Shown here piece after piece: positions 8,292 through 18,021 of a stretch of DNA of 64,000 nt. The stretch spans positions 310,001 through 374,000 of the forward strand of contig CAVBPR010000002.1 in NCBI GenBank assembly GCA_963597355.1. The letters run 5' to 3'. This stretch comes from UMGS1766 sp963597355. GTDB lineage: Bacteria > Bacillota > Clostridia > Oscillospirales > Oscillospiraceae. The notes under the pieces were generated by a model. The model worked only from the letters and a program-made list of their open reading frames with translations, searched no databases and was not told the DNA's origin. Each line of letters begins with the position of its first letter. Positions within the stretch are counted from its first letter, which is position 1. The translations under genes and the position numbers were made by a program.

Positions 8292-9029
8292 TTAATAAAA
8301 CACCTCATCCAGGCAAAGTCCTTCTGGAGGTGCCGTAAATCCGGCAGCAGAACGATCTTTTACGGATAGGATGGAGGCCATCTCTGCTGGGTGTCTTTGC
8401 CCAAGCCCTACCTCAATTAAAGTTCCGGTGAGAATACGAACCATCAGGTTTAAAAATCCATCTCCCTCGTAGGAAATGCAGATAGAATCATCGGAGCGGT
8501 TGAATTCTATGCTGTAAATTGTGCGTGTTGTGCTTTTTTTGAAGCGTCGAAGGCCGCAAAAAGAGCGAAAATCATGAGTCCCGAGAAAATATTGAGCAGC
8601 TGTTTGCATTGCATTCAGATCTAATGGTTCGGTAACTTGATAGGAGAATTTTCGTAAAAAAACATTGGGAATCATACTGTTCCAGATATGATAGACATAC
8701 CGTTTTCTTTTTGCGTTGAGACGCGCATGAAAACGAGGATCTGCCTCCTCGACAGAAATAACAGCAATATCCCGCGGCAGGTGAGTGGCACAATGCTCCA
8801 GTATTTGTTTGCAGTCAAAAGAAGAGTTTAATTTCGCATTTGCGACTTGTCCCTTTGCGTGGACTCCCGCATCGGTACGTCCGGAACCGTGAATCTCAAT
8901 AGAAGAACCATCTAATTGACTGAGAACAGACTGGAGTTTTCCTTGTATTGTATTTCCTGTGTTGCCTTGAATCTGCCAGCCGCTGTATCGAGTGCCATCG
9001 TATTGTATTTTCAGCTTGTAATTTTTCAT
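8292..9029 (-). CDS. truA: tRNA pseudouridine synthase A
   Basis: This 245-residue enzyme makes pseudouridine at positions 38-40 of the tRNA anticodon arm. The start region KIQYDGTRYSGWQIQ and the catalytic segment SGRTDAGVHAKGQV, which holds the active-site aspartate, are diagnostic. FRSFCG and GDGFLNLMVR come later. The ATG at 9029 follows AGGAG by 10 bases. A longer frame upstream adds 34 residues with no family match. It is transcribed away from the AEC carrier gene and ends at its own terminator. Confidence 0.96.
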   Translation of the reverse strand: MKNYKLKIQYDGTRYSGWQIQGNTGNTIQGKLQSVLSQLDGSSIEIHGSGRTDAGVHAKGQVANAKLNSSFDCKQILEHCATHLPRDIAVISVEEADPRFHARLNAKRKRYVYHIWNSMIPNVFLRKFSYQVTEPLDLNAMQTAAQYFLGTHDFRSFCGLRRFKKSTTRTIYSIEFNRSDDSICISYEGDGFLNLMVRILTGTLIEVGLGQRHPAEMASILSVKDRSAAGFTAPPEGLCLDEVFY

Positions 9030-9096
9030 TCTATCACCGCTCCTAGCATAGCGAAAAAAAGAATAGAAATCAAGATTGTATCCTTGTAAGGAATTT

Positions 9097-9125
9097 TTGA
9101 CATCGCAGTGAATGCGTTGTAGAAT
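9097..9125 (+). promoter_or_regulatory. Sigma-A type promoter for the AEC transporter
   Basis: TTGACA (9097-9102), a 17-base spacer and TAGAAT (9120-9125) lie about 80 bases before the carrier start, in the gap shared with truA. The match to consensus is close. Confidence 0.8.
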
Positions 9126-9203
9126 GAACAAGATAGTTTTCTCTGGCGGTTATATCTGCTGGAGATAATTTATTGTGGATGAAGTCTCGGAGGTGACAGA
9201 AAA

Positions 9204-10154
9204 ATGGAACAGTTTTTTACCGTATTGACTCAAATTATGATTTTTGTCCTTCTGATTTTACTAGGTGTTGTTGCAGTAAGGCGTGAAATACTAGATGAAC
9301 ACTCGTTGCGTAATTTATCAAAAGTTATTATGAAGATGGCCTTGCCTGCCTACATATTCGTCAATACGGCGGAAGGAGCAACCCGATCTGGATTGGCGGC
9401 CAGCTTGGCCGTAATTCCAATGGCGGCAGTACTGTATGCGTTGCTGTTCTTATTGTCGCTGGGAATTGAACGTGTTTTCCATCTGAAGGGAGACCGGGGG
9501 CATGTGTTTCGAGCGATTGTTATGTTTGGCAATGTTGGGTTTATGGGAATTCCGTTGGTTGTTGAACTTTACCCGGATACAGCACTATTATACATTTCAT
9601 TATTTACTATTCTGGATCAGGTTTTGTTCTGGACGTATGGTGTTTCCTTGCTGGAAAAAGTGGAGGAAAGAAAGCAGAGGAACAAATTTACTTTTACGGC
9701 ATTCAAGAATCTGCTTAGTCCAGCGCTTCTAGCCATCGTTCTTGCAACAATCTGCGTTTTGCTGAATCTGCATCTGCCGAGCGTGATTTCAACCACGCTC
9801 AATAAATTAGGATCGGCTAGCATGCCGTTATCTTTGTTATATATCGGTGGTATGCTGTCTATGACAGATGTACGAAAAGTATTAAAGTGCGGTGAACTAT
9901 ACGCAGAGATTTTTTTGAAGATGATCGCTTTGCCATTACTGTTTTACTTTGTAGTTCGGTGTTTGGGAATTGCAACAGACATGGCTGGTACTATTGCCTT
10001 CCTTGCTGGCCTTCCAGCAATCAATATGGTGGCTATGTTGGCAAAAAATAACGGTTCGGATGGCGAGTATGCAGTTTGCGCAGTCATGGTAACTACATTG
10101 GCTTGCCTGGTTACACTGCCTGTAGTATCTCTTGGAATAGCACTTATCGGATAA
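9204..10154 (+). CDS. AEC family permease (auxin efflux carrier-like)
   Basis: This 316-residue integral membrane protein has about ten hydrophobic segments in two halves. The N-terminal half contains MALPAYIFVN and MFGNVGFMGIPL; the second half contains LLYIGGMLS and FLAGLPAINMVAM. These glycine/proline-containing breaks are typical of AEC carriers, which include bacterial malate and malonate transporters. The ribosome site is GGAGGTGACAG. It has its own promoter and stands alone, so the substrate (probably an organic acid or similar anion) cannot be inferred from neighbours. Confidence 0.85.
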   Translation: MEQFFTVLTQIMIFVLLILLGVVAVRREILDEHSLRNLSKVIMKMALPAYIFVNTAEGATRSGLAASLAVIPMAAVLYALLFLLSLGIERVFHLKGDRGHVFRAIVMFGNVGFMGIPLVVELYPDTALLYISLFTILDQVLFWTYGVSLLEKVEERKQRNKFTFTAFKNLLSPALLAIVLATICVLLNLHLPSVISTTLNKLGSASMPLSLLYIGGMLSMTDVRKVLKCGELYAEIFLKMIALPLLFYFVVRCLGIATDMAGTIAFLAGLPAINMVAMLAKNNGSDGEYAVCAVMVTTLACLVTLPVVSLGIALIG

Positions 10155-10177
10155 CTCAAATCGCCTTCATACTTTCC

Positions 10178-10423
10178 TTATATGAATTCCAGCAACTTCT
10201 TTTCCATGCAGAATTCATATCCCATTTTCTTTAATCCAACCTTATCAAACTGAACAGTTATCGAAGTGCCCTCAATCAATAGGGAAGCCCATCGTATTCG
10301 TGTAATTTTTCTGTCTGTAAATTTGGATTGATAAATGATGCCGATTGCCAATAGATTGTAAATAAATTTATTGCGTTCATCCTAAATAACTGGGATGTTG
10401 CCGATTAAAATGGAAATTTCCAT
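10178..10423 (-). pseudogene. Small unknown gene interrupted by an in-frame TAG
   Basis: On the minus strand an 82-codon frame starts with ATG at 10423 (MEISILIGN) and ends at TAA (10178-10180). A single TAG at codon 14 (10382-10384) breaks it. The rest of the frame stays open and reads like real protein (KFTDRKITRIRW, then TSITVQFDKVGLKKMGYEF). No clear ribosome site precedes the ATG. The simplest reading is a recently inactivated small gene filling the gap between the AEC carrier and secA. The family is not recognised. Confidence 0.45.
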
Positions 10424-10538
10424 ATAGGATTTGTTCACAAATAGTACTTTCTTTTTTAGTATGGCTATGTTAAAATCAAATTCGTATGAATAGATATCAA
10501 TTTACCCGCTTTAGGCGATGGGAAAGGATAGAATACCG

Positions 10539-13292
10539 ATGAATATTATGCGTAAGCTGTTTGGCACTTCCTCTACAAAAGAAGTCAAGCGTTTAATGCC
10601 GACGGTGAATAAAATTGATGCATTGGCAGACGAATACCGTGCGCTGTCAGATGTTGAGCTGCAGGCAAAAACGCCGGAGTTTAAGCAGCGTCTTGCCAAT
10701 GGCGAGACACTGGATGATATTTTGCCGGAAGCCTTTGCAGCTTTACGAGAGGCAGCAGACCGCGTGTTAGGGCTTCGTCCTTATCAGGTGCAGTTGATTG
10801 GCGGTATTGTGCTGCATCAGGGCCGAATTGCTGAAATGCGTACCGGTGAAGGTAAAACGCTGGTCGCTACTTTGCCAGCATATTTGAATGCACTGACTGG
10901 AGAAGGCGTGCATATTGTTACGGTGAACGATTATCTTGCTAAGCGTGACTCAGAGTGGATGGGCAAGGTCTATCGTTTCATGGGTCTTTCTGTTGGCCTG
11001 ATTGTTCATGACCTGACGAAGGAACAGCGTAAGGCAGCCTATGCTGCGGATATTACCTATGGCACAAATAACGAAATGGGCTTTGACTATCTGCGTGATA
11101 ACATGGCCATTTACGATCGCGATTTGGTACAGCGCGGACAGGCATTTGCTATTGTCGATGAGGTCGACTCCATTTTAATCGATGAGGCGCGTACACCGTT
11201 GATTATCTCCGGTAAGGGAGATGAATCTACTGCGCTCTATACGCAGGTGGATCATTTTGTCGCTGGGTTAAAGTGCCAGCGTATTAAAGAGACAGATGAC
11301 AAAGAGCTGGAAGATGAGGACAGCGACGCCGATTACATTGTGGAGGAGAAAGGGAAGCATGTTACACTGACTCCCAATGGTATCAAAAAAGCAGAAGAAT
11401 ATTTCCATCTGGATAACCTGGCAGATGCAGAGAACACCACATTGAATCATCACATCAATCAGGCGATTCGTGCCCGGGGTGTTATGAAGCGTGACGTGGA
11501 CTATGTGGTGAAGGATGGTCAGGTAATTATTGTCGACGAGTTTACTGGTCGACTCATGTTTGGCCGCCGCTATAATGAAGGATTGCACCAGGCAATTGAG
11601 GCAAAAGAAGGTGTAACGGTTGCCAACGAATCCAAGACGCTGGCTACAATTACCTTCCAGAATTACTTCCGTTTATATGGCAAATTGTCTGGTATGACCG
11701 GCACTGCTATGACGGAGGAAGAAGAATTCGGTTCTATTTACAGTTTGGATATTGTAGAGATTCCTACCAATAAACCTGTAGTGCGTATCGATAATCCAGA
11801 CCGGGTCTATAAGACTGAAGCAGGAAAGTACCGTGCCATCGTAGCGCAGATTGAAGAATGCCATGCCAAGGGGCAGCCAGTGCTGGTTGGTACGGTCTCG
11901 ATTGAGAAGTCTGAACTGATTAGTAAAATGCTCACGAAAAAGGACATTAAGCATAACGTACTGAATGCGAAACAGCATGAGAAGGAAGCAGAGATCATCG
12001 CTCAGGCTGGTAAGCTTGGTGCAGTGACAGTTGCAACCAACATGGCAGGCCGTGGTACAGACATTATGCTGGGCGGTAATGCGGAGTACCTGGCAAAGGC
12101 AGACTTGCGCAAAGCCGGTTATACCGATGAAGTTATTGCCGAGGCTACCGGCTACGCTGAAACAGACAACGAACAGATTTTGGCAGCGCGTCAACTTTAT
12201 GCAGAATCTGAGCGGAAGTATAAAGAGTCGATCCAGACGGAAGCAGAGCAGGTGCGTGCAGCCGGTGGCCTTTATATCTTGGGTACAGAACGGCATGAAT
12301 CCCGCCGAATTGATAATCAGTTGCGTGGTCGTGCAGGTCGACAGGGCGATCCCGGTGAAACCTGCTTCTTCCTGTCCTTGGAGGATGATATTTTGCGCCT
12401 GTTCGGTGGTGAGCGCATCCAGAACCTGATGGATAAGATGGGTGTGGATGAAGACACACCGATCGATGCCAAGATGCTTTCTGGAGCTATTGAAAATGCC
12501 CAGAAGCGTGTAGAATCCCGCAATTTCCAGTCTCGTAAGGACGTGCTGGATTATGATGATGTTATGAATACCCAGCGTGAGGTTATCTACGAACAGCGCC
12601 GCAAGGTATTGGCCGGGGAAGATCTGAAAAAATCGATCTCTGGCATGATTCAGACCATGATCACAAATAACGTCAACGGTGTGCTGGGTGAACGCAAGCA
12701 TATGACTGCAGAGGAATGGAAAGATGCAACTGCGAGCTATCGTGGAGTGTTCCTGCTTCCGGATGAGCTGTGCTATGATGATGAACAGCTGGCCTCGTAT
12801 ACCGGTGAAGAACTGATTCAGAAGTTGGAAGACCGTGCTTTTGACATTTATGAAAAGAAGGAAGCCATTCTTGGCGAGCCGCTGATGCGTGAGTTGGAGC
12901 GGGTAGTTATGCTGCGCGTGGTTGACGAATACTGGATGGACAACATTGATGCCATGGATGAGTTGAAGCAGGGGATTCGTCTGCGCGCTTACGGTCAGGA
13001 AGATCCGGTTGTTGCTTATAAGCGTGAAGGATACGAGATGTTTGAAAACATGATTTCTTCCATTCAGGAAGAAACTGTGCGCCGTATCTACATCACCCGA
13101 GTGAAAGAGCGGGTAGAGCGGAAGGCTGTCGCAAAGGTGACTGGTGAGTCTGGCGGCGGCGACCAGACAATCAAGAAACAACCAGTGCGCAAAGTGGTGA
13201 AAATTGGGCGTAACGATCCTTGCCCCTGCGGTAGTGGTTTAAAGTGGAAGAAGTGCACTTGCGAAGCTTACCACAGTCAGGATCAGCAGTGA
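10539..13292 (+). CDS. secA: Preprotein translocase ATPase SecA
   Basis: This 917-residue motor drives unfolded preproteins through SecYEG at the inner face of the membrane. Walker A is MRTGEGKT, DEVDSILIDEARTPLI holds the Walker B region, VATNMAGRGTDIML is a helicase motif, and the C-terminus carries the zinc/SecB-type motif CPCGSGLKWKKC. The ATG at 10539 follows AAAGGA by 10 bases, so it is preferred over an upstream GTG. Its stop overlaps the start of pgeF (TGATG). Being the full-length housekeeping form with the C-terminal linker, it is unlikely to be an accessory SecA2. Confidence 0.97.
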   Translation: MNIMRKLFGTSSTKEVKRLMPTVNKIDALADEYRALSDVELQAKTPEFKQRLANGETLDDILPEAFAALREAADRVLGLRPYQVQLIGGIVLHQGRIAEMRTGEGKTLVATLPAYLNALTGEGVHIVTVNDYLAKRDSEWMGKVYRFMGLSVGLIVHDLTKEQRKAAYAADITYGTNNEMGFDYLRDNMAIYDRDLVQRGQAFAIVDEVDSILIDEARTPLIISGKGDESTALYTQVDHFVAGLKCQRIKETDDKELEDEDSDADYIVEEKGKHVTLTPNGIKKAEEYFHLDNLADAENTTLNHHINQAIRARGVMKRDVDYVVKDGQVIIVDEFTGRLMFGRRYNEGLHQAIEAKEGVTVANESKTLATITFQNYFRLYGKLSGMTGTAMTEEEEFGSIYSLDIVEIPTNKPVVRIDNPDRVYKTEAGKYRAIVAQIEECHAKGQPVLVGTVSIEKSELISKMLTKKDIKHNVLNAKQHEKEAEIIAQAGKLGAVTVATNMAGRGTDIMLGGNAEYLAKADLRKAGYTDEVIAEATGYAETDNEQILAARQLYAESERKYKESIQTEAEQVRAAGGLYILGTERHESRRIDNQLRGRAGRQGDPGETCFFLSLEDDILRLFGGERIQNLMDKMGVDEDTPIDAKMLSGAIENAQKRVESRNFQSRKDVLDYDDVMNTQREVIYEQRRKVLAGEDLKKSISGMIQTMITNNVNGVLGERKHMTAEEWKDATASYRGVFLLPDELCYDDEQLASYTGEELIQKLEDRAFDIYEKKEAILGEPLMRELERVVMLRVVDEYWMDNIDAMDELKQGIRLRAYGQEDPVVAYKREGYEMFENMISSIQEETVRRIYITRVKERVERKAVAKVTGESGGGDQTIKKQPVRKVVKIGRNDPCPCGSGLKWKKCTCEAYHSQDQQ

Positions 13293-14107
13293 TGCAGTTT
13301 TCTCGTTGCGTCAAAGACGATATTGTGTTCTATCGGGCGGAGAATCTGAATTGTGAAACAGCAGTTCATGGTTTCTCTACCCGATTGGGTGGAGTGAGCA
13401 GTGCCCCGTTCGATTCCTTGAATCTGGGCTTAGATCGGGGAGATCTGCGTCAGCGTGTGGAAGAAAATTGCCGTCGTTTTTGTACTGCAATTGGTGCGAG
13501 TCCACGATTGGACCGCATAGTGTGTGCAAAGCAGGTGCATTCTGACACAGTCCGCACCGTTACCATGGCAGATGCCGGAAAGGGATTTCTTCTGGATCGG
13601 GATTATGAAGCAGACGGACTTATTACAGATATTCCGGGCCTGAAGCTGATGATCTTTAGTGCGGATTGCATTTCTGTGTTGTTGCATGATCCGGTGCGTA
13701 GAGTCATCGGTGCTTGTCATGCTGGATGGCGGGGAACTGCCCTCGGTATTGCAGCAAAGACCGCAGAAAAGATGCAGTCAGTTTATGGGTGCAATCCTGC
13801 GGATTTTCGCTGTGCAATCGGGCCTGGGATCTCGCTGTGTTGTTTTGAAACGAACCGTGATGTTCCGGAGGCAATGAAGCAGGCGCTGGGTACGGATGCA
13901 GACAGGTTTATCGCTGAGAACGATTCTGGAAAATTTCACGTTGATTTGAAGGCAATCAATCGATATTGGCTTCAGTCAGCAGGAGTTCCTGCGGATCAGA
14001 TTGCTGTAAGTAGTGCATGCACAGCTTGCGACACGAAAACTTTTTTCAGCCATCGTCGGACCGGCAATGCACGGGGATCGCTGGCGGCAGTAATCGAACT
14101 GATTTAA
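13292..14107 (+). CDS. pgeF: YfiH/PgeF family protein (DUF152; polyphenol oxidase/purine nucleoside phosphorylase-like)
   Basis: This 271-residue protein belongs to the family that includes E. coli YfiH and human LACC1/FAMIN. Members have been described as removing wrongly incorporated amino acids from peptidoglycan precursors and as purine nucleoside-processing enzymes. The predicted metal ligands are visible: KQVHSD, SADCISVLLHDP and CHAGWRGTALGI supply His, Cys and His. The start shares bases with the secA stop, so translation is probably coupled. It leads into purL, 45 bases downstream. The exact activity here is unknown. Confidence 0.88.
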   Translation: MQFSRCVKDDIVFYRAENLNCETAVHGFSTRLGGVSSAPFDSLNLGLDRGDLRQRVEENCRRFCTAIGASPRLDRIVCAKQVHSDTVRTVTMADAGKGFLLDRDYEADGLITDIPGLKLMIFSADCISVLLHDPVRRVIGACHAGWRGTALGIAAKTAEKMQSVYGCNPADFRCAIGPGISLCCFETNRDVPEAMKQALGTDADRFIAENDSGKFHVDLKAINRYWLQSAGVPADQIAVSSACTACDTKTFFSHRRTGNARGSLAAVIELI

Positions 14108-14152
14108 AAGTATGTATTTATTTTAAACCCGATGGTCAGGAGGTTTGAGAAT

Positions 14153-17100
14153 ATGAATTATGTGTTCCGTTGTTACGCAGAGAAACGTCCAGGTTTTGAT
14201 GTGGAAGCAGGCAAGGCCTTTCAAGAACTGAAGGAACAGCTTGGCGTGGCGCAGCTGGAGGGTGTGCGAATTTTCTGTCGTTATGACATTGACGGTGTTG
14301 AGTACCCGGTTTATCTGAAATGCCGTACGACTGTTTTTTCAGAGCCTATGTGCGATTCCTTCTACGACGAGGAAATGCCGCAAATCATGGGCGAACATAC
14401 AATCTTGGCAGTGGAGTCGCTTCCGGGACAGTTTGACCAACGAGCAGATTCCTGTGCACAGTGCATTCAGCTTCTGACCGGATGCGAACGTCCACTGGTG
14501 CGTTGCGCCAAGATCTATGTGCTTATGGGGCAGCTGGAGGAAGCAGATCAGGAGAAAATTCGTAATTATCTCATTAATCCAGTTGAGACCCGAGAAGCCT
14601 CTATGGATAAGCCGGAGACGCTGACGCAGAACTATGATATCCCGACAACTGTTGCTACTTTGGATGGATTCCGAGATAAGGATGAGACCGAACTGGCCGG
14701 GATGATCAGCGAGTATGGCTTGGCAATGGATGTTAATGACCTGAAATTCCTTCAGGATTATTTCTGCAAGGAAGAAAAACGGGATCCGACTATTACTGAG
14801 CTACGGCTGGTAGATACCTATTGGTCAGACCATTGCCGCCATACAACCTTTGGAACGCATATCGATGCGGTGGACATTCAGGACCCGGAAGTTCGCAAGG
14901 CTTATGAAGCTTACCTTGCAGGACGAGTTGAGGTCTATGGAGAGGAAAAGGCTTCAAAGCGTCCTCAGACACTCATGGATATCGGCACGCTGGGTACAAA
15001 GGTACTGAAAAAGCGCGGTGAGCTTCCAAACTTGGATGAATCTGAAGAGATCAATGCCTGTTCCATTCATATTCCGGTGGATGTGGATGGCGAGGAGCAG
15101 GATTGGTTGCTCATGTTCAAAAATGAAACCCATAACCATCCAACAGAGATTGAACCTTTTGGTGGTGCTGCTACCTGCATCGGTGGTGCAATTCGGGATC
15201 CTCTGTCTGGTCGTGCCTATGTCTATCAGGCAATGCGTGTAACAGGCTGCGGAGATCCTCGCACGCCCATGGATGAAACCTTGGCGGGTAAACTGCCCCA
15301 GCGCCAATTGTGCACAACCGCTGCAGCAGGATATTCCTCTTACGGCAATCAGATCGGCCTGGCTACAGGAATGGTAAGTGAGTTTTATCATCCTGGCTAT
15401 GTTGCAAAACATATGGAGCTTGGCGCAGTTGTTGGTGCGGCTCCGTCGGAGAATGTGGTGCGTGGAGAGCCCGCTCCTGGCGATGTGGTAATTCTGCTGG
15501 GCGGCCGTACCGGTCGAGATGGCATCGGTGGTGCGACGGGTTCTTCCAAGAGCCACAATAAAAAGTCGTTGGAAACTATGGCCTCTGAAGTGCAGAAGGG
15601 TAATGCCCCGGAGGAACGTAAGATTCAGCGCCTGTTCCGAAACGGCGAAGTGACGCGCATGATCAAGCGTTGCAACGATTTTGGTGCTGGCGGTGTCAGC
15701 GTTGCAATTGGTGAATTGGCAGATGGTTTGTCCATCGATCTGAATGCGGTACGCAAGAAATACGAAGGTTTGGATGGCACGGAACTGGCTATTTCCGAGT
15801 CTCAGGAGCGTATGGCGGTTGTAGTTCGTCCGGAAGATGCCGAAAAATTTATTGCAGCAGCAACAGCGGAAAATTTGGAAGCATATCAAGTGGCAGTTGT
15901 CACAGAAGAGCCTCGTATGGTTATGACATGGAACGGCACAAAAATTGCCGATTTAAGTCGTGCCTTCCTGGCCAGCAATGGTGCAGACAAGCATGTTACT
16001 GTTTCTGTTCCCCAGATGCAGGATGCGGATGCTTCGGTTGACTATACAGAGGATCCCGTACAACAGTTCCAGCGCATTGCATCCGATCCTAATATTGCCT
16101 CTCAGCGTGGCCTGGTTGAGCGTTTTGACGGTTCAATTGGTGCATCTTCCGTCCTGATGCCCTTTGGCGGACGGGAGCAATTGACGCCGACGCAGTCAAT
16201 GGCGGCGCTGTTGCCGGTTGGCCCGGGTCACATTACCAAGACTTGCTCTGTGATGGCATTCGGCTTTGATCCCTACCGCAGTGAGCGTAATCCTTTCCAG
16301 GGTGCGGCGGAGTCCGTTGTGGAATCCGTTGCGAAACTGACAGCATCTGGTGCAGATCCCAAACTGGCCTATTTGTCATTGCAGGAGTATTTTGAAAAAC
16401 TGCGGGACGAGCCTTCCCGCTGGGGCAAGCCCTTTGCGGCTGTTCTCGGCGCACTGAGTGCGCAGATCGGTCTGAAAGCGGCGGCAATCGGAGGCAAAGA
16501 CTCTATGTCTGGTTCTTTCCTGGATATGGACGTTCCGCCTACATTGGTCAGCTTTGCAATTGCACCGGCAAATGCGGAACAGGTGATATCGCCTGAATTT
16601 AAAAAGTCAGACGATCCGGTCTATTTGTTTGCTGCACCGAAGGGCGATTATGATGGCACATTGGCTGTATGGGAAAAATTCCATGAGTTGGTGCTGTCCG
16701 GTAAAGTACGTGCTGCATGGGCTGTAACCAGCGGTGGTGTTGCAGAAGGCCTGATGAAGATGTGCTTTGGCAACGAGATTGGATTTGTAGGTGACGAAAC
16801 ACTCAAGGGCGAAAAACTGTTCACTCCGTCCTGTGGATCAATTATTGCAGAATTGACGGAAGATGTTGATTTCGGTGAGCGGATTGGCCGCACGGCATTT
16901 CCTCCAATTTTGGAAGCCGGAGGCGCATATTTGCCGCTGGATGACCTTCGTGCCATTTGGGAACATACGCTCGAGGATGTTTATCCTACCCGTTTGAAGA
17001 GCGACGAACCGGAAGAAGAGCCGGATGAATTGGAAAAGCTGAATCAAGAAGATCCTGCGGCATCAATTCATTGCGAAGTTGGATTGAGCAATCAGGCGGA

Positions 17101-17959
17101 GATGGTTGACGAGATCACCTTTACCGAGCGTACAAACATTGCTCCGGCCAATAAAGTAGCTCGTCCTCGTGCGGTGATTCCGGTATTCCCCGGAACGAAC
17201 TGCGAGTATGACACCGCAAACGCCTGCCTGCGTGCCGGAATTGAGCCCCAGATTCTCGTTGTTCGCAACCTGACAAATGATTTGCTGACGGACTCTGCCA
17301 AGGCATTGGAAACTGCAATTCAAAATTCGCAGATGATCATTCTGCCGGGTGGATTTTCCGGCGGTGATGAACCGGAGGGTTCCGGCAAGTTTATTGCGTC
17401 CTTCTTCCGCAATCCCAGAATTAAGGATGCAGTACATGATCTGCTGAAGAATCGAGACGGTTTGATGCTGGGCATCTGCAACGGTTTCCAGGCGCTGATC
17501 AAGCTAGGTCTTGTGCCCTATGGCGAAATTCGCGATATGGATGATACCTGCCCCACACTGACTTTTAATCTGATTGGCCGCCATCAGTCCCGCTATGTTA
17601 CTACCCGAGTGGCATCGGTTCATTCTCCCTGGATGTTGAAGTCCGAGGTACATGATCTCTATACCGTTCCCGTGTCTCATGGTGAAGGTCGCTTTGTAGC
17701 GCCTCAGGCGATCCTGACAAAGATGATTGAAAACGGACAGATTGCAACGCAGTATGTAGATGTTTACGGCAATCCTACAATGGATATTTCCGCCAATCCG
17801 AATGGATCTGTGGCTGCAATTGAAGGAATTTTCAGCCCGGATGGCCGCGTTTTCGGCAAAATGGGTCATAGTGAGCGCTATGGTACCTATGTCGGAAAAA
17901 ATATCCCCGGAGAAAAGCATATGCCTCTATTCGAGTCCGGCGCAGAGTATTTCAAGTAA
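14153..17959 (+). CDS. purL: Phosphoribosylformylglycinamidine synthase, single-chain type
   Basis: This 1268-residue enzyme carries out the fourth step of purine synthesis, converting FGAR and glutamine to FGAM with ATP. The order is a PurS-like N-terminal part, two PurM/PurL-type synthetase repeats (KNETHNHPTEIEPFGGAAT near residue 325 is the ATP/Mg region), and a C-terminal class I glutaminase (FPGTNCEYD; LPGGFSGGDE; GICNGFQAL with the nucleophilic Cys; SHGEGRF). All three functions are fused, as in the clostridial clade, not split into purS, purL and purQ. The ATG at 14153 follows AGGAGG by 9 bases. No other pur genes lie nearby. Confidence 0.95.
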   Translation: MNYVFRCYAEKRPGFDVEAGKAFQELKEQLGVAQLEGVRIFCRYDIDGVEYPVYLKCRTTVFSEPMCDSFYDEEMPQIMGEHTILAVESLPGQFDQRADSCAQCIQLLTGCERPLVRCAKIYVLMGQLEEADQEKIRNYLINPVETREASMDKPETLTQNYDIPTTVATLDGFRDKDETELAGMISEYGLAMDVNDLKFLQDYFCKEEKRDPTITELRLVDTYWSDHCRHTTFGTHIDAVDIQDPEVRKAYEAYLAGRVEVYGEEKASKRPQTLMDIGTLGTKVLKKRGELPNLDESEEINACSIHIPVDVDGEEQDWLLMFKNETHNHPTEIEPFGGAATCIGGAIRDPLSGRAYVYQAMRVTGCGDPRTPMDETLAGKLPQRQLCTTAAAGYSSYGNQIGLATGMVSEFYHPGYVAKHMELGAVVGAAPSENVVRGEPAPGDVVILLGGRTGRDGIGGATGSSKSHNKKSLETMASEVQKGNAPEERKIQRLFRNGEVTRMIKRCNDFGAGGVSVAIGELADGLSIDLNAVRKKYEGLDGTELAISESQERMAVVVRPEDAEKFIAAATAENLEAYQVAVVTEEPRMVMTWNGTKIADLSRAFLASNGADKHVTVSVPQMQDADASVDYTEDPVQQFQRIASDPNIASQRGLVERFDGSIGASSVLMPFGGREQLTPTQSMAALLPVGPGHITKTCSVMAFGFDPYRSERNPFQGAAESVVESVAKLTASGADPKLAYLSLQEYFEKLRDEPSRWGKPFAAVLGALSAQIGLKAAAIGGKDSMSGSFLDMDVPPTLVSFAIAPANAEQVISPEFKKSDDPVYLFAAPKGDYDGTLAVWEKFHELVLSGKVRAAWAVTSGGVAEGLMKMCFGNEIGFVGDETLKGEKLFTPSCGSIIAELTEDVDFGERIGRTAFPPILEAGGAYLPLDDLRAIWEHTLEDVYPTRLKSDEPEEEPDELEKLNQEDPAASIHCEVGLSNQAEMVDEITFTERTNIAPANKVARPRAVIPVFPGTNCEYDTANACLRAGIEPQILVVRNLTNDLLTDSAKALETAIQNSQMIILPGGFSGGDEPEGSGKFIASFFRNPRIKDAVHDLLKNRDGLMLGICNGFQALIKLGLVPYGEIRDMDDTCPTLTFNLIGRHQSRYVTTRVASVHSPWMLKSEVHDLYTVPVSHGEGRFVAPQAILTKMIENGQIATQYVDVYGNPTMDISANPNGSVAAIEGIFSPDGRVFGKMGHSERYGTYVGKNIPGEKHMPLFESGAEYFK

Positions 17960-17973
17960 GCAAACATCAACGA

Positions 17974-18001
17974 AGAGCCGCTGTAACCAGCGGCTCTTTT
18001 G
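17974..18001 (+). terminator. Terminator after purL
   Basis: A 10-base-pair perfect stem (17974-17983 with 17988-17997) with loop TAAC is followed by TTT. It separates purL from the HAD gene. Confidence 0.85.
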
Positions 18002-18021
18002 TGCTATGGAGATGAAAAGGT

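Noticed and set aside
11673..13181. 502-codon open frame on the minus strand
   Set aside because: It lies entirely opposite secA, lacks a ribosome site and has Cys/His/Phe-rich composition typical of an antisense shadow.
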